Of a stretch of DNA of 64,000 nucleotides, positions 47,101 through 58,680 are shown piece by piece. The DNA is from Cyprinodon diabolis (taxonomy: Eukaryota; Chordata; Actinopteri; Cyprinodontiformes; Cyprinodontidae). The stretch spans positions 22,087,377 to 22,151,376 of the forward strand of contig CM060080.1 of the NCBI GenBank assembly GCA_030533445.1, read 5' to 3'. The notes beneath the pieces were generated by a model, which saw nothing but the letters and a program-made list of their open reading frames with translations, had not been told where the DNA came from and did no database searches. How positions within the stretch are numbered: the stretch's first letter is position 1; the number at the start of each line of letters is the position of its first letter. Made by a program: the position numbers and the translations under genes.

Positions 47101-50100
47101 CAGACAGAGGAATCATTACAGGTTATTGTGATGCTCCATTTGATAATCACTATAAACTAAACCGGTGATTGTTAATCATTTCAACCTACGAATCCCATAA
47201 GAACAATCTAACAGACAGACAACCATTAATAGTACCCATAATTCCTTTACAACTCCTTTATTCTATATGTAATTACACTCATAAATTGAAGTAGTTATAT
47301 TCAAAAGATTTTAATGACATTAAATTTATTAATTCACCATATTAAATGTATTTTTATTATATACTTGGATATCTAATTGTGCATTTTTGAATGTTAATGT
47401 ATATTAAATATTTGTTTCATGTATTAGATAGAAAAATAAATGTTACTTCTGCTTAATTCATGGTAAATTTATAAAATTTGGTCACACTTATGTTTGTCTG
47501 CGGGCAGAAGAGGAGGATGCCAAGCTTGTTCCTGAACTAAACTGTAGAATTGTTGACACATACAATGGAGCTTGCACTCTAACTTCTGCCTGTATGTCTC
47601 CTTGTTCTTTTATGCCTTTAAGTAACTTCTGTATACTCTTCAATGTTTTTGGGTCACCCTTACTTACGGTTTTTGATTTGATTTACCAAGAGTAGGTTTT
47701 GGTTTAGAGATGTATGCGTCTTTGACATTTGATAAACAAGTCCAAAGTTTTTTTTTTCTCTGTTAGAGCTGTTGAAAAACTATAAAAACACAGAAGATAA
47801 GCAGAATGAGACTTGATTAAAATCACCAGATATTTGCCATAAATGCATCAAGGTGATGTGTCTGTTACTTAGCAACTACTAAGCTGATGACATTACAAGC
47901 AGTATCGCAAAATTAACAAATTTTATAGCAGAACAACACTCTGGGTAAATAACACACATTAGAGCTAACTGCCAGCCCATTCATATCTAGACTCTAGAGA
48001 CAAAGTGTAGCAGTAACATATCTTTGATGACACCATCTGTTGTCCACAAGCACTGCTAACCCACCTACTTTATTATTATTTTTTTCTATATCAGTGTCTG
48101 CTTGTTTGCACAGAAAGTCAAGGAGAGAGACACTGGTGTTTGGGGTAAAATCTTGTAGCCATATTTAAGTGAAAAACAAAATACTGATTTATATATTTAT
48201 ATTGGATAGACTACAGGCCTTTTTTCTTCCATGACAAAAGCCTTAACAAAAAATGTGAAACATGTTTGCAAAAGGTCAAGCTTATCAGGATTCATGTTAC
48301 TAGTTGAAGTTTGTTGGTGTAACAATCTTTTGGATGGAGTTGCTTTTAAAAACATCAAAAAAGCTGACTAATGTTAACTTCTGATGATTACTCTTCCTGT
48401 TCTTTATAATTTCTGTACACTAACATGTGAATCTCCTTCTCAGCTGGTCTATGAATCACATTTTCCGGTGCCACAAACTTCTAAATAAATATGACATCTG
48501 ATGTCAAGTGTCTAAATTTGTAATAAAACTAAAACGGAACTAAAGTAACAGTGGAAAATTGAATCACTGCTCCTAGAAATGTTCAAACTGCTGTTTTATT
48601 TGCATCCAACTCACTGGAAAAACATGGATTTATAAAGAAGCGAATGTGTTTAACATTATATTCTGGCCTTTTCAAAAGAAAAAAAAACAAAAAGCATGAC
48701 AAAGAATTCGACCTTTTTCACACCTCATTGAAAGGAAAAAACTATGGAATTACTCAGTGTTAGGATAAAAAATAAAGGAATCAAGATCTGAAATTGTTTT
48801 TCTAACTGCTTGAATTCTCTAAGCCATGGATTTCAGCTTTGCATTATCCTGAAAGAGGTCATTTAAGAAATCCTTACTTTTATGACCACAGAAACAAAAA
48901 AACATGTCAAAAATTTTTACATTTCTTTTCTTTGTTTACTTATTCTAAAGGTGCATTAATCAGGATTTTATGGCTTTTTTTTAACCTATTTTTTGGAACA
49001 CATGGACTCATTTTGATGGGAAAATCAGAAAAACCACCCTGAAAGTATTTTCTTCCTGCTAAAAGCAATCTTCACATATTTATATTAGGAGCAGAGGAGA
49101 TATCTTACTTGAGTTTAAAAGGTCAGCTGATTTTTTCCTTTGCAGGAACGCCCAAGCACAGTAAGCCTAGATGAAGAGACCTTTGGAACATCTATGATTT
49201 GTTCTTATCAACGATTGCCAAATAAAGGCTACATGCATAAAAGCTGCATCATTAATGTCATTACATAGAGATGTTAATGGCTCTCCTTTTCCCAGTATAT
49301 AAAGGCAAGATTGAACTAATAGTTGTCCTCTATTATTTTACTGGAGCACCTTTTTCTGAGTGTTCTGTATACCCTAAATGGCTTATAGCAATCTTTAAAA
49401 TAAAATCCTCTTTAGCTTCTTTCAGCAATCACATTCTGATTTCTATTCTTCCATAGATATCAGATCTGAAGAAGGCAAAGTTAAGCTCTACTACCCAAAC
49501 TCTAGATCTCTGTTGCTCTTCCAAATATGCTTTGTACCTTATAAAATCAAATTATAATACATAAAAGTTGTAATGTTAGAAAGAATACAGAGAGTGAAGT
49601 CTTTGTAATATGAGAAAACATTGGCCTTACTTAGAGGTAACAAAAACACACCTAGTTTTGTCAGATATTGGAGTGCAGTTGTAGTGTTTTTATACAGGAA
49701 TCTCAAGTAAACACTGCAGATAGATAATTTCATGTTTACATAGAGCTGACCCACAGACCTGAACCACAAAAACATTTCTACAAGTTCACCTTCAGCAAAA
49801 ACCATTCAATTTAGAAGTAACCTTTCCTGTTTAGGGGTAAAAGTAGGGTCATATAATGCTGAACTAACAATAAAAGAGAAATAGTTGGGTTTTTTTCTTT
49901 AAAAAAAAAAAAAAGTCATTAATTTTACTTACAAAAAAATAAATAAGTTTTCCTTTTTTAAACTCCAGGCATCTACCTGTTTGTAGTTAATATCTAGTGA
50001 GGTGTTATTTGTATCTTTAGCCACTAGGTGGCAGCAGATAACCACTCACCTCTATTGTAAGGGGAGCTCTTGCCTCTGAGAGGATCTGTGTGAGAAGACC

Positions 50101-50384
50101 TGATAGTTCATCATGCAGCCTTTGTTACAAAGACAAAGCCTTCATGACTCCAACGTTACTATATGAGTTTACTTATCAAAACAATTTTCCAAGGTCTGTC
50201 AATACTACTTTGAAATAGAATCACAGTTTTCATTATTGATATTTAGCCAACACAATGAATCGTATCAGATAAAAAAAATATTGGAAATAGACAAATACCT
50301 CATCTGGATTAAACATTTCCCTTGTGTGGCCGTTTCAATTTCAACTTTTTTTAGCCGTTCACGTTTAAACATCAAAATTCCTTG
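47101..50384. other. intergenic, no gene seen
   Basis: AT-rich, with only short, biased ORFs. A 'ccactaggtggcagcag' word near 50023 resembles a fish miniature element end and also a CTCF-like core, but stands alone. Confidence 0.65.
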
Positions 50385-50975
50385 GCGCTGATGCCTGGTC
50401 TGATTACTCATCTCATTTACTTGCACATCTCTGCCCAGTTCTCATTATCGTTCATCTGATCCACCTGCTTCTGCCTCTATTTAACCAACCTTCAAACCAG
50501 TCATCACTGCCAGATTGCTTGAGCCTTTGGTGAGAGTTCTGTAATTTTCCTTTTTGTTCTAATGGCCTGATCCTGACCCGTTTTTGTCTCCAGACCTCTG
50601 AGCCTGCCTTTCCCCGTTCTGATCGGTTTACCTGACCTGTCTTTGGACTCCTGTTGGATTTCCGCCTGTCAATGTACCAAAGCTGGAACTGAATCCTGAC
50701 ACTGTCCTTTCCCTTAGGTGCCTCTTCGGACATCTGATCTCTTGGCTCTGACTCCAAGCACGTCTTCGATACTGGCCTTGGCTTCGTCCTCTGGATTATC
50801 CTGCCTTCCTTTGTCTGCTGGGCTCCGATGGCCTGAATGTTCTCCAACCTCTGGGACATTAGCTTCTGGAACTCTCTGGGTGGCGCCCGCCTCGTCTTAT
50901 TGGCTGCCGACGGGCTGGAACCTACCTCATCCTCTGGGCTTGGACTGATCTATAAGACCAGGTTAGTGACTCACA
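50385..50975 (+). mobile_element. gypsy-associated LTR-like repeat, copy A
   Basis: Pyrimidine-rich, coding-free stretch with 'tttggactcctgttggattt' and 'ctgggacattagc..ggaactctctgggtggc', ending 'tgggcttggactgatc...aagaccaggttagtgactcac'. The same words in the same order occur in copy B (57715-58672), and in inverted orientation at 52385-52990. The antisense 135-codon ORF across it has no known domain. Confidence 0.6.
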
Positions 50976-51199
50976 CATTCATTATCATCCTTCACTAGAT
51001 AGACATGGATAGTAACCTGTGTTCTGCAGATTTTCCCGCCTTAGACGCAGATGCCGTTCACTGCAGTTCCGTCTTATATAAACATTTTGTGGAACCTGTC
51101 TCACCGCCTCAAAGACTGGGTCCTTTTGTTCTGAAGTTGACACACCCAGGTTTTTAGGTCCATAACCTATACAGTCGGTCAATAGCCCTTCTACAGTTT

Positions 51200-51480
51200 A
51201 CTTGGCACTACCATCCCACCTTAAAGTTCATCCTGTTTTCCATGCCACCAAGTCTGTTCCAGTCCTCTGTGCCCACCGTCCAGACCTCCTCGCCTGTCCG
51301 GGATGTAGGTAGCCATCCTGCCTTCTCTGTGCGCTGCATAGTGGATGTTCGTCCCTGTGGTAGGGTCTGCCAGTATTTGGTCAACTGGCAGGTTTATGGC
51401 CCCGAACATTGCTCCTGGGTCCCAGGTTCCTTTATTGTGGATCCTGTGCTCATTTCAGACTTTGTTGGCCTCTGTTAATG
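51200..51480 (+). pseudogene. Ty3/gypsy pol remnant: C-terminal chromodomain
   Basis: Frame from about 51242: HPAFSVRCIVDVRPCGRVCQ then YLVNWQVYGPEHCSWVPGSF and IVDPVLISDF. This is the chromodomain at the end of chromovirus-type gypsy integrase, where V-R-R-I-L-D-V, QYLVDWEGYGPEE-SWVP and ILDP-LI are the usual blocks. The rest of pol is missing, and the 5' side has lost its frame. A plausible LTR start 'tgttggatctcg' follows at 51491. Confidence 0.8.
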
Positions 51481-51864
51481 GTGGGGTACTGTTGGATCTC
51501 GTTTGTTTTACTTTTCTCCTCCCTAGGGTGTGTTCTTGTTAGGCGGAGTCCCAGCTGGTGCCACTTCAATGTAATCAGGAGGTAGTGTTAAGAGGAGTGG
51601 ATTCCCTAGGACGGATGCCAGCTGGTTAACTTCAGCACTGTGGTAACCTACCTTCTAGCTTCACTGATAGCTTAAACTCTTGGTGAAAACTTACCTTCCT
51701 TGTCTTCCTCTCCTTGCATTCATGCTGTCTTCAAGTCTGTCATCTATGTTTTGCAGAAATCAAAATATATAATATTTTTTGTAAAGTGTTATACCCTTTA
51801 AATCAGTTTATTTAATTGGTAAAATTGCCAATTGCCTAGATGCCATAGGATATATATAGTGTGT
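51481..51864. other. probable LTR remnant after the gypsy fragment
   Basis: Begins with 'ggtactgttggatctcg' directly after the chromodomain frame, as a 3' LTR would; end not determined. The remainder is AT-rich. Confidence 0.4.
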
Positions 51865-52175
51865 AATTCAATTCAATTCTGTTTATTTATTTAGCGGCAA
51901 TTAAAAACACATGTCATCTCAAGGCACTTTACAGAAAAATTTTAATTAGATCATGCTGTGTCATTGGTTAAACATTTTCTAAGTAAAACCAGTTGATTGC
52001 AACCTGTCATTGACTTTGCAGGATTTTATCCTCCTGGATTATTATGTGGCGACAGTAGATATTCACTTGTATTGTTGTAGTTGACTCTACAGCGATCCCC
52101 ACACAAACCATGCCTGCAGTGACAGAGGAGAGGAAAAACTCCCTTAAACAGGAAGAAACTCGTGCAGAAAGAGGA
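51865..52175 (+). repeat. teleost interspersed repeat, second copy
   Basis: 'attcaattctgtttatttat', 'cacatgtcatctcaaggcac', 'aaaaccagttgattgcaacc' and 'aacaggaagaaac' match the copy at 46636-47100 in order and orientation. Confidence 0.75.
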
Positions 52176-52227
52176 TGAACCCTTTCATGCATAGTGATCA
52201 CTACAGTGACAGCTGTTTAAAGGTGTT

Positions 52228-52268
52228 TTATATTTATATATATATATATTTATATATATATATATATA
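52228..52268. repeat. (TA)n-rich microsatellite
   Basis: TA units interrupted by TTTA. Confidence 0.9.
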
Positions 52269-52384
52269 CCTTCAATTTTGGGCACTTATGCATATCCACC
52301 TTATTTTCAATGGAAGTAGGGACACATTTAAGTGACAGAATTTTGAGGGAGACTTTTAGCTATTTACTGCCTGTCACTGGCCTT

Positions 52385-52990
52385 TCAAGGCTTAGAAAGT
52401 AGGACCCAGAATTCAGCTGGGACCGGCTTACTGGAATCTCTGTAGAGGTAGAAACTTAAGTTAGTGACCAAGAAACTCAGACCGGGAACAAAAGTGAGCA
52501 TGTGAGTTACTAACCTGGTTCTTAAGCTATTTCCAAGCCCAGAGAAAGAAGTGGAATCCAGCCGGATTATTTCTTCACAGCATGCATTGGGGCCGCCGAG
52601 AGAATTCCAGGAGTGAGGCAGAGCACACTGATGGGCGTAAGCCAACAGAGAAGGAAGAGCAGAAGAATTGGGAGGAAGAATCCAGAGCAGGTGTCAAAGC
52701 AGGAGCAGTCCAGGCCGGAAGATCACAGAGATGAAGAGCTACTGAAGGGAAAACTAACCCGGGGTCAGAGGACAGATCCAAGGTCGTAAACAGGCAGAAT
52801 CCAAACAGAAATCTGAAGACAGGACAGGCAGGAATAGACCGGAACAGGGGCAAGCAAACTTAGGAGTCCAGAGGCAGAAACTAGTCAGGATCAGGTTATC
52901 AAAAACACAACTGGGTACACTAGAGAACTCTGGAATAATCTGGCACGGATTGCTGGAAAAAGGCAGCTTAAATAGAAACTGGAACAGTTG
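52385..52990 (-). mobile_element. gypsy-associated LTR-like repeat, inverted copy C
   Basis: Purine-rich on the plus strand. Its reverse complement shows 'ggaattctctcggcggcccc' and 'gattctgcctgtttacgacc', like copies A and B. No intact coding sequence. Confidence 0.5.
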
Positions 52991-53839
52991 GATAAGATTA
53001 GAGAAAATGAAAACTGGGCGGTGCTAAGCAGGTACAAAAATGAACCAATACTCAACACATATAATTACTATAATACAATAATGATCAGTACCAAAATCAT
53101 GACACGGCCAGCTAAAGCAAAAACTTATTTAAAAAACCTTATTTTGAATGCAGAAGTAAATATGGATCCAACTTCCGGTTTTTTTGGTGGCACTTACTTT
53201 TCATCACATACTTGGTCCAACTACTGCTAGCTTGTCTAAATCGGGAAAGAAATGGGGACATTTCCAACAATTGCTGCGTGATCAAAGTGGCAGGTCAGTG
53301 CCACACTCTGAAACTATCCGTGAGTGGAGGATTATATGAAGAGATGGCTTCAAATTACGGTAGGTTAAAGGAGAGAAACATAGACAAAAAAGGCACTGAT
53401 CCATAAATACATTCTGTTAGAGACGGTAACAGCAAACTAGCTCTATAGGTGACTCTGTCTAACAAAGAAACAGGTATGCAGCTTTGAGCCAGTTTTTATT
53501 AAAAGAAGGATGAATTAGAACATACACAGTCACTCCAAAAAATGAGCCAGTAGATATGCTTAGGAGAGAAACTGGACTAAACCCTTAAAAACAGGCCCAA
53601 CTCTATAATTTATAATGAAAGTTGTTGATGGCAGCAACTTAGCTATAGAGATAGTTCAGGTATCTCAATAGAGAATAAATGTTCATTTCAGTTGATTCAT
53701 ATTTCTCTTCCCTTTCAGGGTCACTCCTTGTTTACCTTCAACCTTTCAGACGCTCTCAGAGGGAAGAGCTCTGCTCTTCCCAGAGGTTTCCTCTACAAAC
53801 AACAATCAGGAGCTGAATAGTCGTCTGCTGCCACATAGT
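52991..53839. other. intergenic repeat remnants
   Basis: Contains 'aggagagaaactggactaaa' near 53561, part of the family at 46636. No coding sequence recognised. Confidence 0.5.
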
Positions 53840-55257
53840 GGATACCCCAAGGGCGTAGGAATATGTTTACAATTGGGGGGGACACATGTCAGAAATCTGA
53901 GATTCGTAAAGATTCAACAGAAACATATCTTAAGTACGCTACTTAAAAAAAGGCTATTTAATCTTTTACTTTATTCCTTTATAAATGTGTCTTGCAAAAA
54001 TAATGCATTTAAAATTTACATAATGCATTTGTTCATAAGATGTGAGCATATCACCAAACAAAATGACTGGAGTCTTTTATTAAGCAAAGGGAGATGTCTT
54101 TCAAGGGCTTCAGCGCTTGGCATATTTAGTGTCCGCATATGCACTAGAAAATCAAATATTTCAGTTGGATTAAAAACAATTCAGTAGGCCACACAAGTGC
54201 AAAGTTTGATATGTTTTATTTTGTCAAACTTGCAATAATGGTCAAAAATTAATTTATATAGGTTGACTGACAGAGGGAGCTGACAGTGTGTTGAAGAATT
54301 ATGGACAGGGCGCTTTGAAGCATCTGGTTCAAAAACGCATTCTAAACCTTTGGTAGAAATCCATCTATCCTTCCATTTTCTGTACACCCTGTCCCTTAGT
54401 GGGGTCGGGAGGTGCTTGTGCGGGGTACACCCAGTGGTGTAGTCTCCATTATTGTAGTGGGTATACTGTGCTTAGAAATAAGCACGCCAGTAAGTGCAAT
54501 GTAATCTACCTTTTTTTTTTTTAAGCATATTTAACATTGCTTAATTTCTCTGTTGCCTACATTTGAATCAATGAACAACAAACTGTACTACAGTCGGCTT
54601 TGTATTGAAAAGACGTAGAATCTATAAGTACAACAAAACATGCTTAAGTATCAAGTACTACATGTAAGTACAGAAGTACTATGCAGGTTAAAACTGTGTC
54701 TATAAAATGTTCCAGACATGTTTGTTTTGAGGCTCCTTATGTTTCAATTGTCTTCTTGTTTCTGTTGCAGAGCGGTGGTTTTCTTAACCATGTTGTCACA
54801 TACTTTCTAGGTTCAAGATTAACAGGAGGCCCATTTATACTGATCATCATGAGATGACTTATATTTGAAAACAACAGAGAAGATCTTTTATCTGTACAGA
54901 TATTGTTCATTAAGCTGAACCCTCTTTCACACTGCTACATGGTTTGCATGCAAGTGATCAGTGGTTTAAGGTTTTCAGGGTCCCTGCTCTATCCTTTCTT
55001 TGCCTTGCAGCTATATTTGCTGTGATCAGTGGGAATAAAGTAGTTTTAATATGTTTTTAAGTGGGAAAGTCCACCTGAAAACTTCATCAGTGCAGTCAGT
55101 TCATCCAGATTACCATGCTGCCTTGCAATATTATTTCTGTCGGAGCCGCTCAGACCCCCCCATACCGGCGGTGCACTGTCCCAAGACTACGGAAGAGGAT
55201 TAGGGCACTGAAAAAAAAAAAAGTTAAGTGATTTTTAAATTTTACTTCAGTTTAATA

Positions 55258-55760
55258 TGAGAATTCTGACTTTTTTTCTCAGAATTCTGACTTTAATCTC
55301 AGAATTTTGGATTTTAATGTAGATGGGCACCATGATTGAAGAGATGTGGGAGCACTTCAGCTTCACTGACAAAGATGTGAGTTCTTTGAGAGGGCCAGTG
55401 ACACATTGGTGGAAAATGACAAAATTAGGCAACTTTTTACGTGCTCGAGGGGTCCCCTCATTAATGAGAAGCAGAAGGTCATTAAAACGAGAGAGCTAGT
55501 CTCTAAAACAGACATGGCTATGACTTGATGCTAACATGTTTATCTGTCAGAATTCTGAGGAAAAAAGTCAGAATTCTGAGATTAAAGTCAGAAGAAAAAA
55601 GTCAGAATTGTGAGATTAAAGTCAGAATTCTGAGAAAAAAGTCAGAAGAAAAAAGTCAGAATTCTGAGGTTAAAGTCAGAAAATACTGAGATTAAAGTCA
55701 GAAATTTGAGAAAAAAAGTCAGAATTCTGAGATAACAGTCAGAATTCTGAGAATGTTATA
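55258..55760. repeat. degenerate 'agaattctga' / 'aaagtcaga' tandem units
   Basis: Alternating palindromic 'agaattct' and 'aaagtcaga' words flank the core on both sides, inverted on the left relative to the right. Confidence 0.8.
55320..55528 (+). pseudogene. possible captured coding fragment in the miniature element
   Basis: The only non-repetitive part of the element. One frame reads MGTMIEEMWEHFSFTDKDV (55323-55379). A second, shifted by two bases, stays open for 48 codons to a TGA at 55528 (FFERASDTLVENDKIRQLFT and on). The change falls at 'gat|gtgagt', which looks like a splice donor. The sequence looks protein-like, but I do not recognise it. Capture of a host or transposase exon is inference. 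Confidence 0.3.
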
Positions 55761-56429
55761 AACTGAAAAAAAAAAAAAAATCAGTTAACTTTTTTTTTTT
55801 TTTCAGTGGCCCTAATCCTCTTCCGTACAAGACTAAGATGACTAAACCAAAAAGATTCAGTTTCTATATATGAAAGTGAACTGACAACAAGACGTTATAA
55901 ATAGGCGATATTCATAGCAGCATCCCGACAGACCATTTTACCTCATTCACAAGTTTCTGACTTCTGTGTCGCTGTTTCCCTCCCTTCTGAGTGCTCAAAC
56001 ACTTAGCAGTTCAGAGAGGGGAGGGGGAGTACAGTGACGTGACGTAACGCTATGCTGCGCCTTCAAAATAAAAGCACCCTAGTTAAAAAATGTCAAAATC
56101 TAATATTTTGCGGTACAATTTTTTGGGGGGGACATATCCACCTGGCTTTTATATTGGGGGGGGGGGAGATATCCCCCCGTCCCCCCCGCTTCCTACGCCG
56201 CTGGGATACCCATACAAAATACACCTCAGCAATGAGTACAACCAACCCAGTCTCATGGGAAAATAGTTTAGTGTTAGCAGGGGACATAAACTAACCACAA
56301 CCAGACTTTCTGTACAGTGAGACTATTAACACTGTTTACATTTTATGAGAAAAATTAAACCCTTCAGTCTGTGATTTTTTCATACTTAAAATTGATTTAT
56401 CAATATTTTTGTATTCTTGTGTACACTTG

Positions 56430-56592
56430 AAAGTATGAACCAGAAGTATAGTTACTTTTGTTAAGTATAACTTTAAGTATGGGGTATATATACTTAAAGC
56501 TTTAGTATACTTTAATAAATGCCATGTATAGTTAACATAAGAGTAATTTAGTATATAATTGATAAGTATACTACAAGTACACTGAAAGTATA
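56430..56592. repeat. degenerate AAGTATA-rich repeat
   Basis: Many copies of aagtata / tatactt in both orientations; a similar word set occurs at 54600-54700 inside the hAT element. Confidence 0.6.
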
Positions 56593-57639
56593 CAGGGTGT
56601 CTACAAGTATAAACAAGTTAAATTTAATACTTTTTAAGACCTTTTAATACCACTTTTAAATTAAATTTAAGACCAAATGTACGATGGAAATACAAATCAA
56701 AATGACGGTTGAGTTTAAGAACATCGGTTAAATGTGTGTAATGCGAAAAGACAACAAATATAAACACATACGCACCGCATTTTTGGACTTCAGTGATGAG
56801 CTCTTTTTTTATATATGGCGCCAATCCAAATTTAGCCACGTATCTGGTTTCGTCTTTTCCACAAGTAAATGACTGTACAAGGCCCGAATCTGGAAACATT
56901 GCTTTGAACAGTTCTTCAATCCCGTCATTAGACCTGAATGAATGGTGGCTAGTCACGGTCCTCAGCACCCAAATCACCTCTGCTCGGAGTGTTGGCGTGG
57001 AGCCACAAATTGCTCGGAGCTCAGATGGCACGCTTGTTGCAGGCTGTGGATTTCCTATTGTAACATTCAGCGTTGTACTGTTAACATCGTTGCTTGCGGT
57101 GGAAACGGTGGAGCAGAAACTAGCAATTGCAGGCTGCTGGCGTGCTTTTACATAGTCTTTATGTTTTTTACTCTGTACGTGAGATTCAACTGCTCTGATC
57201 CCCGTTGTCCCAAGCTTGAAATTCTTCCGACATACAATGCAGCTAGCTTCATAAGCGCTGCCAGGCACCGACCGTAACCAAGAATATTCATTCTTTTCTA
57301 GCCATTTGTGATTGAACTTGCATTTCCCCATGTTTAAGTAGTCGAGTGGCTATCGGTGCTGTATTCGGCCTACCTGTAGATGCTTTAGCCTATGCCGATA
57401 CGAGCTGCGCAGTAGGCTAAGCTCTGACCTAACCATAGACAATGCAGCGAATAGGCTACCGGAAAAAAATATTCGACCTTGCAGAACAGATTGCCCGCAT
57501 TTTCACGGTGACATGACACACAAATATTTAAGACCCATGCAAAATTAATTTAAGACAATTTAATACTTTTCAAGGCCTTATTTTGAGCAAAATTGATATA
57601 TGACTTTTTAAGACTTTTTAAGGACCCGCGGCCACCCTG
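56593..57639 (-). mobile_element. internally deleted hAT-like element with partial transposase
   Basis: The ends are CAGGGTG (56593) and CACCCTG (57633-57639). Perfect 5-bp direct repeat GTATA lies at 56588-56592 and 57640-57644, as in hAT groups with 5-bp duplications. Subterminal regions on both sides are rich in TTTAAGAC / TTTTAATAC words. It encodes the N-terminal part of a transposase on the minus strand. Confidence 0.85.
56771..57331 (-). pseudogene. N-terminal fragment of a hAT-family transposase-like protein
   Basis: Starts at the ATG at 57331: MGKCKFNHKWLEKNEYSWLR, then a zinc-finger-like block ASCIVCRKNF...VESHVQSKKH (C-x2-C...H-x5-H), followed by RSNDGIEELFKAMFPDSGLV, KDETRYVAKFGLAPYIKKEL and ITEVQKCG. 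I know this arrangement from multicopy teleost proteins. Homology stops at a donor-like 'gcg|gtgcgtatg'. The ORF runs on through the element's terminal repeat to 56624, but that part is not transposase. The catalytic RNase-H-like domain is absent. Confidence 0.8.
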
Positions 57640-57714
57640 GTATATTTATTTATTTATATTTATTTTTTGCCTCCTCGTGGTTTCTTTTTAAAGGGTTTTT
57701 TATGCAGGATGGTC

Positions 57715-58672
57715 AAACAGCAGCTAACTGGGCCTCCTCAGATACATCTGATTCATGCCTTTCTCCTGTCTAACTCTGCCTGGTCTCCACTCTCCAATTA
57801 TCACTAATCTCATCCACCTGCGTCTGTTCCTTTATATTTGGTTCAGTTCCAGGTTATCGTTTGTTTGCTGTTTGTTTGTTCCCTGTAAGATGTCTTTAGT
57901 TTCTGTTTTCAGAGGTTTTAATTAGTCCACGGTTAATGGCCCTGTCCCAGTAAGGAGATTATTCCGGAGCCAGTTTCTTCAGGTGCTTTTATTCCAAAAC
58001 CAGTGCTGAGAGCGTTTCAGTGTTTCCCTAGTGATTCTAATCTCCTGAATCTGTTCCCTCTTATCCGCTGGCCCTGTCTGTACCCATCTGATCTGTTTGC
58101 CTGAACCTCCTTTGGACTCCTGCTGGATTCTGCCTGTCTGCTTCTGTCTGAGCTGGTTGCTCGATATACGGGACTCCGAACCTGCCTTCACATCTGAGGA
58201 TTCCCTGAAGCCTGGATCCAGAGATGGGAAATGTGGAGTCAACAAGTCATCTCCATGTCATGTATTTGTTTTACCCACCTACTGAAGCAGGTGAGTCCAA
58301 TCTTCACCGTGAATCAACCTGTGCAGATTGGACTCACCTGGTTAATTGCCTGAGTAGATTAAACACATGACATGGAGATGACTTGTTGACTCCACATTTC
58401 CCATGTCTGCCTGGATCCCTCTCTTTCCTGTTTGGGTTGGAAAATCTAATCGAGCCGTGAACTTGTGGATCCCTGAACTGTTCCTCCCTGATCTGTTCTC
58501 CCCTGTCCTGGATCGGCTTCATGCATGTCAACCAGGGCAGCAGCATCTGGGACACTCTGGGTGGCTCAGGGCTACATCTCGTTGGCAGTGCATCGGCTGA
58601 TCCTGCCTATTATTGAGAGGATGGACTGAACTGTTAAACCAGGTGAGAGACTCACTCTGCTAATCATCTCCT
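57715..58672 (+). mobile_element. gypsy-associated LTR-like repeat, copy B
   Basis: Shares 'tttggactcctgctggattc', 'tgggacactctgggtggc' and 'aaaccaggtgagagactcac' with copy A in the same order. Interrupted by the hairpin element at 58220-58408. Its right end is cut by the hAT insertion at 58681. Confidence 0.6.
58220..58408. mobile_element. long-hairpin miniature element with 10-bp target duplication
   Basis: Outer arms of about 48 bases (58220-58267 and 58361-58408) are almost perfect inverted repeats. Inner arms with 'aggtgagtccaatct' / 'agattggactcacct' extend the hairpin. A perfect 10-bp direct repeat GCCTGGATCC abuts both ends (58210-58219 and 58409-58418). Long TIRs and a 9-10-bp duplication are features of Mutator-like elements. 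Confidence 0.85.
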
Positions 58673-58680
58673 GTTAGTAG

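Larger units (their letters stand above)
55188..55827. mobile_element. miniature TIR element nested in the hAT at 53848
   Basis: The two ends read TACGGAAGAGGATTAGGGC(C)ACTG followed by A-runs and GTTAA, an inverted repeat of about 40 bases. Flanked by CAAGAC direct repeats (55182-55187 and 55828-55833). The interior is full of 'agaattctgag' / 'aaagtcaga' units plus a non-repetitive core at 55320-55528. Confidence 0.85.
53848..56203. mobile_element. non-autonomous hAT element (2356 bp) with 8-bp target duplication
   Basis: Left end CAAGGGCGTAGGAA; the right end reads CAGCGGCGTAGGAA on the opposite strand (12 of 14). Perfect 8-bp direct repeat GGATACCC at 53840-53847 and 56204-56211. G-runs ('ttggggggga') follow the TIR on both ends. 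No transposase ORF. It contains a LINE-tail-like word ('tccattttctgtacaccctg' at about 54373) and the nested miniature element 55188-55827. Confidence 0.92.

Noticed and set aside
50015..50045. CTCF-like site 'ccactaggtggcagcag'
   Set aside because: Good core match, but one short word next to a likely miniature-element end; no support for function.
50452..50859. 135-codon minus-strand ORF rich in R, K, S and Q
   Set aside because: Antisense to a pyrimidine-rich LTR-like repeat; composition explains it.
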